Assembly (NCBI GenBank): GCA_033064195.1 | Contig: JARBJD010000061.1 | Span: 124,001-188,000 of the forward strand | Source: Blattamonas nauphoetae | Lineage: Eukaryota; Preaxostyla; Oxymonadida | DNA: 64,000 bases | Reading direction: 5' to 3' | Shown here: positions 33,664-44,965 of the stretch, in pieces | Layout: each line of letters begins with the position of its first letter | How positions within the stretch are numbered: the first letter of the stretch is position 1 | Notes under the pieces: generated by a model | The model's database searches: none | What the model was told of the DNA's origin: nothing | The model's input: only the letters and a program-made list of their open reading frames with translations | Made by a program: the position numbers and the translations under genes

Positions 33664-36600
33664 TCACGTGCTGATCACAAGCGGAGAGAAGTCGAATTTG
33701 AAGATGTCAGCAATTCTCGTTTCCTCGATACTCGCTCGGAGAAGGGCACAGATGATCGCACAGCCATGTTCGTAGTCTTCCAAGAAGCGAGAGCGACACA
33801 CACTCTCCACAATAACATCAACAGCACCAGCACGAACCAACCACTGACACGCTTGTGGGGAATCATCGACTGCTCGAGAGAGAGTCAGCAATGCCAGCGA
33901 ATCCTGAACAGGAGAGAGGGATCTGAAACAAGAAGAATACAATGAATAACGAGAAGAGCAAACAGGAGATTCTTCATAGTGGTCATCAAGTCAGACGGAT
34001 GCAACCACTTCAAAACGAAGCGAGGAGCGTGATGCAGATTGAACAAGCTTTTCCGACTGTTGAGTTCCTTCGTCTCTGTCCAAAATGGAGTGGTCCCAAC
34101 ATGATTAGAAAGGACTGTCATCGATTCAAAGAAAAACCGCATCTCTCTGTAAGAGGCGCGAAGGAGAGGTTGGAGGGTTTGAACGAAAGCGAGAAGAGGG
34201 CTGTCGAGGTGGAGAGGGAGGGAGTGAGACGAGACAATGGAGACATGCTCCAACAATTCGAGGTTCGAATGACCAGTTGATGTAACACCAGGCTGACAGA
34301 GAAAGGAGAAGATCGAGCGGAGAGCAGGACACTCGCCAAACGGTGTGATGGAGGGGAAATTGAATAAATTCAGGTCGTCAACAAATGCATTGTCACAGCA
34401 TCGATTGGCGGAGAGGATCTGAGCGCGCAGGGTCAGGAGATTCTCGATTGGAAATAGATCCGGCAGAAGGGAATATTTTCGTGTCAATGCGAATCTCAGA
34501 AAAAGTTCCTGATCGGCCGTGAACCATTCGGACAATCGATGTGGATCCTGTGAGGAGGGATGGGGAGGAGTGAGAAGGATCTGGTGCAAGCCGCGAAGGA
34601 AGAAGGGATGGAGTGTGGAGAAGAGATCGCGCTGAGGGTGTGGATGGTCTGTGACAAGTGTCACCCACCAGCTGAAACCACGCTGAACATCTTCGTATTG
34701 ACAAGATCGGATCATTCGCTCGATCATGAGTTCGAAAGGGAACGTTTGCACAAACAGAATCGGAGAGTAATGCAGAAAGCTGAGCTCAAATTTGAAAAAA
34801 TCAGGTCGGAAGAGAAGGTCCACAACTTTGTCCGAACACGACCGATTGTTGCGACGAGACGACTCGAAAGCGTGATACACAAACAGACTGAGACACGCGT
34901 TGCGGAGAAATGGTTCGGATGTGTCTTTCGAAGCATACTTTTCCCAAAGAAAAACAGCCAAGTCAATCCAAGTCTCAACAAAGACTCGAAAAGACTCGGC
35001 GAGAGATTGGGAATGAGGTCGAAAAGATGGAAATGGGTTCGGAACTGACAGAAGGCGGAGTGCATTGATGAACGTGAGTGGATCCACAATGTTGGGTCGG
35101 CATATCTGACAAATGAAGGGTTCTGAGATCCATTTTGGCGTTAATCCTTTCCGAATCACATATCCCATGACCTGAATGACAAGAGTTCTTTCATCGTATG
35201 TTCCTTCGGAGATGGTCTTGGCGAGGGATTCGATGTGTGATTCAAGAAAGGGAAGAAAATGTGGCAACTGGCGGGTTAGGAGAAGGCAAGCACGATTTGA
35301 CAGAATCTTGTTGGCTGACCCCAGATACCCCACGAGACCATCAACGAATGGCTGGGACAGCTCGCAATGGGATGATGTCAGATCGTGCTGAGCGAGTTGG
35401 GCAAGCTGGCCAAGACAGTCGGTGAGAGCTGTGTCGTCGAGGTCGAAGATGGTTGAGGAGAAGAAGAGAGGAGAGTGGGTGAGTGGTTGGAGGGGCGGAA
35501 TGGGTGAGTGCCGTGATGTGAGTGTGGAAGGTGTTCGATCTGAATCCTTCTGTTTGCTCAGAATGGTGTGGATCGTCTCCACCACGAAGATTCGCTCTTT
35601 CGACGACAACTGCGTCAGGTTCGTCCAAAGCGATGTTCCAGTGCCTGTTGACTCCGAATGATCTGTCCCTCGCATCCCATTTTCATTTTCCAATCCAAAG
35701 AATGAGAGTTCAGTGAGTGATGGAGATGGTGGTCGTTCGTTCACAGATGAGTAGAATCGTTGGTATGCGTCAAACGGAAGAGACGAGCCTGAAAAAGTTG
35801 AGGACAAGGACGAAGAGAGATTCGAATGAGTCCATATGACGTCAGACTCAGATTTAGGAGTGTTCACTGTCTGATTCTGCACTTCTTCAAGAACCTCTCG
35901 AAGAGGAGACACGAACACGCGATCCGAAAGGAACGCCAAATCAGAGCAATCGATCTTCCGACCAGCCAGTTCCTCAATCAACTGGAGAAACCTGCTCCAT
36001 TCGACAGCACTCACCGATCTCCGAAGAACCTCGCCAATCTCCATCAAGCGAGGGTAGACGAGCATCAGAGCTGGCATTGCCGAGGAGGCTGAGTGGAGGG
36101 TGAGATGATGTCTCTCAATGAACGGAAGAATGTCGTGTTGGAAGACATCGTCAAGAGGGTAGTTTGCTTGGTCGATATTTATGCGATCCGCTTCAGTTCT
36201 GTTTTGGGCGAAGAAAGAGGAATCGCGGATTGGAAGACTTTGCAGATGGGAGATGAGTTGGTGATGGATGTGTTGGAGCAGATCTTGCTGGGCCAGTCCC
36301 TCGGAGCGTAGAAGTCCGCACTGAACGAGATGACGCACACATGTCAGTGTGACGATGGTCAGAATGTCTTCGTTGTCGATGTCGGGAGGAGGGAAGAGTC
36401 GAGTGGACAATTGGAGAGATTTCAGGAAATCACCGAAATAGGAGGCCAGAAGGGGAAGATCGGAAGCGAAGATGGAAGGAGGTTGGAGAGGGAGACGAGC
36501 GTCGTCTGAGGTTGATTGAAGGTGGAAAGAGAAGGAGCAATCAATCACGACATCTTCCCTCATCAATGCTTCTCCACGTGATTTACAGTGATGACCCGTT

Positions 36601-37335
36601 GACAAAGACATCACAAGCTCCACAAACCATTTCACAATCAGCTGATGAAACTCAAAAAAATGAAAAGCAAACCGAGCATGGAATTCGCAGTGGAGACAAA
36701 ACCAATAATGAGCTGAATTCAGTCATGTTCATGTGAGAAGGAGAGTGTGGATGTAAAGAAGAAAGAGATGAAGTAACATTGTTGGATGTGTCAGACGAGT
36801 TGAAGGAGAGGATCGAGCTGACAATCACATCCAAAAGTTCATTGTTGTCAGGATGGCCAGGAGAGACGAAACGAAGTGTGAGTCGTCGAGTATCAGATGA
36901 ATTATCGAACAATCCATTTGAATTAGTTGCGTCGGAGAAGATTTCGATTTCGAGATTCCGGAATCCACAAACGAAGAGAGGATGATGCAGACACTTCAGA
37001 CTCGACGGACAATGCGCTGAGAACTCTTCCATCGCGAGAATGAAATGATGGAGATGCTGCGGCATGGTCAGCCACGTCGGATCAATTGTCGATTCTGCTG
37101 AGATCACCGAACGAACAATCGAAATCATTTCACGTGACAATTCACACAGAACAGAAGTTAGCGAAGGAGACTCTAACATCTTGACGGGGAATGTCGATAT
37201 GTTAGATATTTTTGTGCGAACGGCATCGCAATCAGATGGATGAATCTCTGAAAACAAAAGTGAAAATCAGAAAGTGAACTACACACTTATTCCAACATGA
37301 AATGGTGGAGTCACAACTATATCTTCTTTATTCAT
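33664..37335 (-). CDS. ARM-C family large helical-repeat protein, four exons
   Basis: Starts at the ATG at 37335 (MNKEDIVVTPPFHVGI). Introns lie at 37248-37286 (39 nt), 36642-36672 (31 nt) and 33923-33963 (41 nt); the joined coding sequence is 1187 codons with an intact frame. Protein joins are smooth: GI-KIHPSDCD, IPCS-LIVKWFVEL and MKNLL-SLSPVQDS. The product is leucine-rich with many amphipathic helices and shows no catalytic motif. A cluster such as SNLSSSLSSTFSGSS forms a loop in the middle. The C terminus (WLVRAGAVDVIVESVCRSRF) has an armadillo-type helix pattern and ends KFDFSPLVIST. It is the paralogue of 30047-32995, tail to tail, about 0.7 kb apart. Probably a cytosolic scaffold. 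Confidence 0.8.
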
Positions 37336-37627
37336 ATCACTACATTCTGATAAGCGAGTTTTCACAAGAATTTCTGCAACCACTAATTCAATGAAGAGAC
37401 GAATCAGTTCCTGAAACAATGCATCACGAATGAATCACAAACTGTCGGATTGTTTTCAAGAAACAGCGAACGAAGTGCACTTTGTGGAGAGGATATCATA
37501 GTAGCATTGAAACACCAGCAGAGGATGAACAAGCGACGATCAGTCCCCTAAATCACACGATCAGTGACGAACGTATCTCCAGAAATGCCATCTCATGTCA
37601 GAAGAATCACCGACACGGTAATATCAT
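37336..37627. other. Upstream spacer of the ARM-C gene
   Basis: AT-rich, with no gene. It ends at the left target duplication of the hAT-like element. Confidence 0.45.
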
Positions 37628-37635
37628 CGGAGTTA

Positions 37636-39377
37636 TAGGCTTGTCTGACCGGCCAAAAGTGCCGGTCAGTGTCAGTTCACTTTTTTTCAAAGGGTCCGAT
37701 CTCACCAGATCAAGAAACATCATATATTCATAAGAAACTGGCACGATTGCAGATAATAATGTCACTCTGTTCTTACTGAAATCATGTGACAGTCACTTTT
37801 CAATTCTGTCCGCGATCCGTCCCTCTTTCTTGATTCTGGTGCGCTCGATCACGACTGGGACTAGATTGTGGATTAGAGTGGAAGGATCGGACATGCCTGA
37901 TGGAAAGACAGTCACTCCGACGGTCTCGTCCGACGGTCTCGTCCGACGGTCTCGTCCGACGAGTCGTCGTCCTCGTTCGCCGTGTCGATCTCGACGACAA
38001 GAAAAGGATGGATCTAACCTCCATGATAGGGATGATCTGACTCGCTTCAATCCAACACGACAAACAAAGTGGACTCGTTCAGACATGGAGGAGGACGGTC
38101 GTCTTTCAGATTAAGCCCAACTCCGTGATGACAAGCAACGTGAAAAGGAAGAAGAAGGGAAGAAACAAAAGGAAGACGATGAAGTCAACCGAAAACTCGA
38201 ACAGCAACAACTTGAAGTCAAAATGCGGCGGCAGCTCGAAGAAGAAGCCAAACGAAAAGAAACCGAAGAGATTCTTGCCAAACTCCAACGTAGAAACGAA
38301 GAACTAATGCAAAGTGAAGACGAACTTCGCAGAATGCTGTTGGAGGATATTAACTGCACAATCACGAACGCATGCTACCGTTTTCTTGACGAGCTGTCGA
38401 GTGAGGCATCGCTTTACACATTCAGTCCTTCTCTCTTCGAAAGAAATCATTGTAGCCGTCACGCACGGATCTGGAAACATGAGTCCAGCATCAGAACCAA
38501 TTTTGATCCTGCATTCTCCTGCACCAAGACGTGGAGTTGGATGAAGAGTGAAAAGAACTGGCAGTTTGTTCAGGAGCTGACTCACGCCAATCTATCGTGC
38601 CAGATGACATCTTCAACCAGAATCGAACATCATCAACAGGATCTCCTCGTTCGCCTTCCCAGGACTCTTCTTTGTTCTCTCTCTTTCTCCACTTCATCAT
38701 TCACCTCCTCTTCCGTCATCGCAAGGACACAATCGCGATCAACCGATATTCTGCTCATTACGAAAGAGATGCCGACGGATAAATTGATAAAAGGAACGCA
38801 AGGATCATCCAATCCTACGAATTGCACTCCTCGACCAGATCATCGTCGATGTGTTCGACTCATCCAAGCAACGACTGTGATTGATTCTTGATATCAACGG
38901 GAGAGGAATGGAGAACAGAACATGGGGAAAAGTAAGCTTACAACATGTCACGGAAAGGCGCAAGACAGTGGAAGACTACAGTGTACATATCAGGCCAGAC
39001 ATAATGTACATGGACATCTACTTGGTTTCTTATTTCTTTATTATCAACGAATATGAGATTTCACTTGTTTTTGACTTTTTCCAATCAGCCTGGAACAATT
39101 AATGGGTCGATCAACACTAAAAGTTATCGAACCAAAAGATTCGGTTATATACAAAAAAACTACATGAATAGATTGAAATAAGTGATTTGAAACAAAACCA
39201 GCTTAGATCCAGAAGAAAAGACTCTGAAAATCATGCAATTGAGTTTCGGTCAATTTAAATCTGTTCACCTTCGGAGAAACGGTAACTCTCGATAATGGGT
39301 TTCAGAATTTCTCCGGTCAGTGACCGTCAGTACTTTTCGGCGAAAACTGACCGGTCAGTGCCGGTCAGCCATGCCTA
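37636..39377. mobile_element. hAT-like DNA element, 1742 bp, 8-bp TSD
   Basis: The left end is TAGGCTTGTCTGACCGGC; the right end read inward is TAGGCATGGCTGACCGGC. CGGAGTTA flanks both ends (37628-37635 and 39378-39385), an exact 8-bp duplication as made by hAT-type transposases. Inner subterminal copies of the CTGACCGG/CCGGTCAG unit occur at both ends (for example 37661-37669 and 39347-39363). No hAT transposase motifs are seen. Instead the interior carries a plus-strand coding remnant (see 37830-38891). It is probably a non-autonomous element that acquired foreign sequence. Confidence 0.78.
37830..38891 (+). pseudogene. RS-rich and coiled-coil coding remnant inside the hAT-like element
   Basis: One frame runs from 37830 to 38891 with a single TAA at 38112-38114. 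Before it: an arginine/serine-rich stretch (RRSRPTSRRPRSPCRSRR). After it: a charged coiled coil (REKEEEGKKQKEDDEVNRKL to RRNEELMQSEDELRRMLLED). The coil pattern continues across the stop, so the TAA probably arose from CAA. After about 38360 the composition changes and coding character is lost. At 37915-37958 a 13-bp unit (CGGTCTCGTCCGA) is repeated three times. The parent could be an RNA-processing type protein; this is not established. Confidence 0.45.
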
Positions 39378-39385
39378 CGGAGTTA

Positions 39386-40968
39386 ACTCCAATTTTTGAA
39401 CTAAGTCTCCACCAACGGAACTTATACGTAAAATCAACGCTACACTTCTCCAGTGTTCAGTTCGTGAATTCTCTAAGTCATTTTTATACCTGTCTGACTT
39501 GACATGACAGACCTGTTTTTTAGAAAATGCGTTGACTGCCATGACATTTGACTTTTTGTTTGTGGGTCCGAGATCTTTTCACTTTTCCTTGAATAAGATG
39601 ATAATCAAGTCAATTCGAAATCCACCAGATATTATTGTGACTTTAGTCCAGTTTAATGTGGCAAGTGTTGTAATTTACTGCCTTCTCAGTCAAATCATCA
39701 CATTTTGGTGTGAATCATGGGATGATCGTGAGCCACATGCTGAACAGGCTATTTCTGCTCTTCTATCGGATTTCTTCGATAACCCGTTATCCCCCAGTGC
39801 ATTCCGATTAGGAACTTAACACAATCTCATCCTGGTTTTGACAATCGATCTTTTGAGGACTACCCGTGTCTATTCGACGAGATTTGAATGATTTTGTTTG
39901 TCATTTTCCTGTTCACGGCATACTCATGGAAACCTTCCAGATTCTGGTCATTACTCTCACACCGATCGCAAATCGGATCCCAGTCATGTGAATGAAGTCA
40001 TTTACCGACAAAGAACAGAACCACACGACACAAATTTGCTTTTTTTCTCAAATGCACACAGAATCGACACCATTTCTTTTTCAAAGCAGACCTAGATTGG
40101 TTCAATCCCCATTCCACACGTGCTTTTGACAAATCATCACTCTCGATTCTTGAATTTGCTCGTTTATTCGTCTGACAGTTCTTTCAACCGTCATTCTCAT
40201 GATCTGTATGCTCTCTTGACGACTTTTCTTCATCATTTTCCCGTTAATCAGCCTGTTCTCTCTCAGAACAGAGAGTCTCATTATCTTCCCACAAACCAGT
40301 GATATCTGCAGGAGGACAGGGATTCAAACCAAATTCCTGCTTTTTCAGTGGTAGATCGCTTTTTTCATCGTTCATCTTCTTTAGAGTCCATATTTCTCCT
40401 CCTCACTGTGTCAACGTTGGTTTTTGCTTCATATGGTTCAGTGAACCGACTTAGACTCTTCAATGATATAACAACGATAGTCGTGATCCAATCATACCAT
40501 CTCTCTTGTCCCTTCAGTCTCGATCCGCCTCTAACACGATGTAATCATCAACCAGCTTTTCGGCATCTTCTTTGGGATATATCTCTACACACGGTCTTAT
40601 TCTGTCTTTTTTGACATGGCTTGTTCCACTTCAGGAGTTGTAAAATCACATTTCATCATCATTACATTGTTGTTTTGAATTTTTCATCAAGCACTACCGC
40701 ATCAGTCTCTGCCGGAATGGCTTTCCAAATCGAAGGAAAATGAGATTTCAACATGTTTCAAACGACCCAGAGCACAATCCGAGAGCTTGACAAGAACATA
40801 GTGTGATCAAATCCCATAGACAAAAATTATTGACATTTTGACATCCAATAAAACTCTGTCATACAGGCATAGTCATTTTCCACTGTATTCATATGTTTCA
40901 TTCCTTTCGTGAATCATTGAGAAAGATTCGATAGATTGGTTTTCCCAGTCGGTTCTGACAAATTTGGT
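39386..40968. other. Long intergenic region
   Basis: AT-rich sequence with only weak frames on either strand. A short imperfect palindrome (CTGTCTGACTTGACATGACA) lies at about 39490. No TIR element, tRNA or conserved motif was recognised. Confidence 0.5.
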
Positions 40969-42537
40969 ATGGGATCAGATCTAATTAATATGATATTAAG
41001 AATCATCACAGTTGATAGTCAATCCCAATATGGACCTCAGTGTTTGAGCGTTGTCAAAGGAGACATCGTTGAAGTCCTGGGCAAAGACACCGATGGCTGG
41101 ACGTGGTCAAAAAAGCATGGCACGGAGCTCAAAGGTTATGTCCGTACCCAAGACCTCGGTCCCTATCCAGCACCAAAACGCTCTAACGAAATGGAGACTC
41201 CATTGTCTCTCGAATTAGTCAACGTTAATCCGTCACGAACCGTCGAGAAAGAAGTCAAGCAATTCTTCCAGCGGTTTGGGGAGGTGTATTATTTTGATAT
41301 CCAACGTCCCTCCCAACACCACAAGAACTACCGTTTCTTTGTTGATGTCTTGTCGACAAGGGAATTCGATACCATCAAAACCTCTCTCAGCACCCAACCG
41401 TTTAACAGCTCAACCACTCAACTCAAACTCAAACTGAAGCAACCAAATCCGTTTGAGCTCTATCTTACTCCTCTCTCCCCGACGTGCACTGAAGCAGATA
41501 TCCGAGCAATGATCCATCCCGCAAATCCAGAATCAGTGTCTCTCTTCTTTTCCAAGAACAACCCAAACAACAAACATTGTGCCATTGTGTTTCCAGACGC
41601 TCGTTCAACCATTACTGCCTTCCGAAATCGATCCCACTGGATATCAACACAGTCTGGCCTGAAGGTTTCGTTTTCAACTCGATCCGACACCAGACCAGCG
41701 AGTCTTTCCCCAAACCCCGACCAACCAATGTCAACATCAGTTTTATTGACGAATCTCCCGAATGGGGTCGTTCCACGGGACATAATCAACACCCTCTTCC
41801 CAACACTCGTCATCACAAAAATAGACATTCGCGCCTCCCCGCCAGGCCAGCCCGCGTCAGCAGTTGTGCATTTCAAAACAGAAGACGAAGCACAACTAGC
41901 GATCAGGCAAAGCGGAACTCTGTCAATCCTCTCCAACCGCATCCAAGTGAGTGAGTTCCACGCCCAACCAGACCATCCTTCACGCGGGTCGATGTCTCCG
42001 AAGAGTCTTTCTCCGCCGCTTCCACACAACCTCCGCCTCATCCTGGTTCCCCCCACAGTCCTACGGCAACACCTGATTCGACACAAACAATCTCCACCCC
42101 CGCAACACCCACCACCCAATCGACACCAACTGTCTCCTCCCTCACAACCACAACCTCGCATCAACCTGCCACCGCCTCGTGACACACATCCGCAACAGTC
42201 TCCGTCGCCCAAACTCCAAACTCCGTCCCAACCACAGCCTCAACAACGTCAACAGACTGCATCGCCACCAAATCGATTCCAACGATCTCCTCCCCAACCA
42301 TCCCAAATGCCTTTCCGCCCGCAGCCTCCACCGCGTCGACAGACAGCATCACCACAGCACAATGCGGCTCAGCGTGTTTGTTATCTCACAGACTTGCCAA
42401 TTGTCAAAGGCGCGTATCTTCGGAATGAACCAGGAACTTGGTATGACTCAGACGCTCTCGAGAACTATGTTTTGGGCAACGGGATATCTCCAAAAACCTT
42501 CGCTGCTATGTCTTTAGGTGACATAGTGTACGAATAA
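40969..42537 (+). CDS. SH3 domain, RRM-like repeats, proline-rich region and U-box-like C terminus
   Basis: Taken from the first ATG in frame (MGSDLINMILRIITVDSQS); the frame is open a little upstream, so a 5' exon is possible. About 522 aa. Residues ~14-66 look like an SH3 domain (ALYDY-like strand, VVKGDIVEVLGKDTDGWTW, GYVRTQDLGPYP). Residues ~78-335 contain three segments with RRM-like topology (for example SVLLTNLPNGVVPRDIINTL, then SAVVHFKTEDEAQLAI). Residues ~345-465 are strongly proline/glutamine-rich. The last ~50 residues (VCYLTDLPIVKGAYLRNEPG, then TWYDSDALENYVLGNGISP) match the spacing of a U-box: a C-x-L start, a GxWYxxxAL core and an NGxxP turn. If real, this joins ligand binding, RNA binding and E3 ligase-like parts. 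The RRM and U-box assignments are from pattern only. Confidence 0.7.
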   Translation: MGSDLINMILRIITVDSQSQYGPQCLSVVKGDIVEVLGKDTDGWTWSKKHGTELKGYVRTQDLGPYPAPKRSNEMETPLSLELVNVNPSRTVEKEVKQFFQRFGEVYYFDIQRPSQHHKNYRFFVDVLSTREFDTIKTSLSTQPFNSSTTQLKLKLKQPNPFELYLTPLSPTCTEADIRAMIHPANPESVSLFFSKNNPNNKHCAIVFPDARSTITAFRNRSHWISTQSGLKVSFSTRSDTRPASLSPNPDQPMSTSVLLTNLPNGVVPRDIINTLFPTLVITKIDIRASPPGQPASAVVHFKTEDEAQLAIRQSGTLSILSNRIQVSEFHAQPDHPSRGSMSPKSLSPPLPHNLRLILVPPTVLRQHLIRHKQSPPPQHPPPNRHQLSPPSQPQPRINLPPPRDTHPQQSPSPKLQTPSQPQPQQRQQTASPPNRFQRSPPQPSQMPFRPQPPPRRQTASPQHNAAQRVCYLTDLPIVKGAYLRNEPGTWYDSDALENYVLGNGISPKTFAAMSLGDIVYE

Positions 42538-42748
42538 CTCAACAATCTTCATATTCATCATTCAAACGGGCTTCACATCATCTTCGTCGATGAACCTTGC
42601 ATCTCATCGTTCGGAGATCATGAGTTGTTTTCACAAAACGTGGAGAATGAGAAATGTAGTTTTTTTATTTAGATAGCTGTGTTTTTGGGAGCGAAAATGC
42701 CAAAAATGAAAGATTATCCTCTAGAAGCCCATACTTGATTGATTCTGA

Positions 42749-44965
42749 ATGACCCTTGCAGCAAACAGATCATGTTGCTCCTCAACGACTTCTGTGCAGT
42801 CTTCTCTGAATGTGGATCTCGTCCCGAGTGATTTGAACACTCCAGTCAGTTGGAATCATGTTCGTCATTTTCGTGTTTCATTTCTCTCGTTCTCAGTCAA
42901 AAATCTCCTCACTTCTCGAAGTACTTCAATGTGATGATGAAGTTATTATTGTCGACGCACTTCGACAGTTGCAGAAAGTGGCATCTGGTGTGTATTCTTG
43001 TTTTCTTCATTGATTTGTTGCTGCCTGTTTTGGATGTTTTGGATGTGTCTTAGAAAGTGGAGATGCGGATTTATTTGACGGTTGGTGTCGGTTTCTGTCC
43101 CCATTGTGTTGCGGAACACGCTCATCTGAACTTCTGGTCTTTTATTATCCCTTCTGTTCATTCTGGCTTTACAGGCGGAATTGATGAAATTCCTTGAAAT
43201 TCTCTGTTTGAAGCCTTATTCTGTGTCATGGTGCACTCTTTCTTGTTTCTTCCAGATTCAAAATCACCATCGTTCATTCACTCGTCGCTTTCGTCTGAAA
43301 TTCCTTCTTTCATCATCACCCAATTTGGAGATTGGTCCAACTGCGCTGCATTAGATTCAGTGTGTTCATTTCTTGCTACTTCTCAATTTGTTTTCAGTGT
43401 TGTTCTTGCATGGAATCACTCTTCTTCGAACCTGAAACCGTCGACACTCTTTTATTCCAACATGAAGACCTGATCCTTTCTATCTTCCGCAAAATTGAAA
43501 CATTACATTCCTCGCCTCCAGTTTCAACCACTTTAGCACGGATCTCTCTCTTTCCATCTGTCAGAATTGCCTATTTATCCCTCACAACACTCCTTCAAAT
43601 CACAAAACGCTCTCCAAACACTCTCGCCCGTCTTCCATCACCCATCTTCCCCTTATCTTCTCCAAAATCACGATATTCTGGTCTCTCATTCCTGGTCGCT
43701 CTGACAAAGAGACTCCAAACTGTGTATACAGAATTCATCTCCCTCCTCCCCCCAAACCATCTCAGACATCCAAAATTGTCTCGCACGATATACCGCTAAT
43801 GTTCTTGTTGATATTCGCCTTTTGTTCTGGTGCATATATTCTTGTGAACTCCTCTCTCTCACTGTGAAGAATGCTGCTCATTCTGAAGTGTGTTGTTTCT
43901 ATACTGTCATTCTTCTTCCATCAGACCTTCTTCCAACTCGCTCACGATCTGACTGGGTTTGCGTCTGAAGTCCTTCGAATCCTTCTTCACAACTTGTCTT
44001 CGCTGGAGTCTTTTCAAGCGTCCTTAGCCTCCACTGACCCGCAATCCACTCGCCTCCAACCTGAAAAAACGCACACGATCCCTTCCGACACAATTCAACA
44101 TCCCGCAAATCCGGCCGAGTCATTCACAAAGTGGGCATCATTCTTCGTTGGAGGAATCTGGGGATTTGTGGCAAATATTGTTTCACAATTCTTTTTTAAC
44201 CATCCACCGTCTTACCAATATGTTTTTCTCGACGATCCATCACTCCCACACCTCGCTCTCCAGTCTTTCCAGCTCACTCGGAAAGATCGAAGGGAGATTC
44301 TATATTCTTCTCTGGGTCGACTAATCATTTACCTTCCATACCTGACTAAGAAGTTCATTTCAATCGATCTCGTGAACCAGCTCTTCGAGACACCCGACCT
44401 TCTGGCCATTCCCCTCTCTGAATCAAAGACACATCTTTCCATCACAATCTTCATCCACGGAATGCTGAACTATGCCAGCGCTGATCACATCACACACTAT
44501 CCTCTTGTTCGTGTCTCTGTCTTCGAGCCAGTCAAGCAATACGTCAATTTTCTCTTCCATAACTCCAACAAACTCATTCTGGATGAAAAAAACAGAGACA
44601 TACATGAACTTCATTTCAGCTGGATCCACAACCACATCAAAAACATGGAACTCCAATCAGATGAACACGACACGAACATTGTGTCAGGGCTTGTAAAATA
44701 TGAAGTACAAACGATGGTCGAGATGGAGAACGAAACACATTTTGAGACTGTCTTTCAGAGCATGTTGGACACAACGTCTGAATGGAATCTAAAGAATCCA
44801 GAACGGCTGAAGAGACGAGAAGTGCTTTTGAGAGAAGAAGGGTGGGACGACGCCTTCGAACTGCGAGTGGTGGGGATCGAGGTGGACTCCAATCATCACA
44901 TTCAAGAGCTGGCAGAACACTTCCGAATCGTGAAGACACTCAATGCAGACGACCTCCCATGGTGA
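42749..44965 (+). CDS. ARM-B family protein, second copy, with one frame change
   Basis: Paralogue of 4807-6886 with introns at the same places: 42988-43053, 43137-43174, one near 43215-43256, 43362-43397 and 43888-43924. Two have the same length as in the first copy (38 and 36 nt). The product has the same end blocks: DEHDTNIVSGLVKYEVQTMV, VEMENETHFETVF and REEGWDDAFELRVVGIEV. Near 43.76 kb the frame shifts between ISLLPPNHLRHPKLS and NVLVDIRLLFW, with no intron of the right phase found. The N-terminal exon before SKISSLLEVLQCDDE is uncertain. It may be a recently damaged gene or contain an unrecognised intron. Confidence 0.7.

Noticed and set aside
38112-38114. TAA read as glutamine throughout (alternative code)
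   Set aside because: The complete genes in this window end naturally at ordinary stops, and paralogues agree in their end positions. A single internal TAA in an element-borne remnant is better explained by mutation.
38304-38585. Minus-strand 93-aa frame in the hAT-like element
   Set aside because: It is antisense to the coiled-coil reading and lacks any family resemblance.
39386-40968. A tRNA gene near 40.09 kb suggested by GGTTCAATCCC
   Set aside because: No matching acceptor, D or anticodon arms could be folded around the T-loop-like stretch.
41460-42212. 250-aa minus-strand frame antisense to the SH3/RRM-like gene
   Set aside because: The sense strand codes a coherent multi-domain protein; the antisense frame is Gly/Cys/Arg-rich because of the CCN-rich proline codons opposite.
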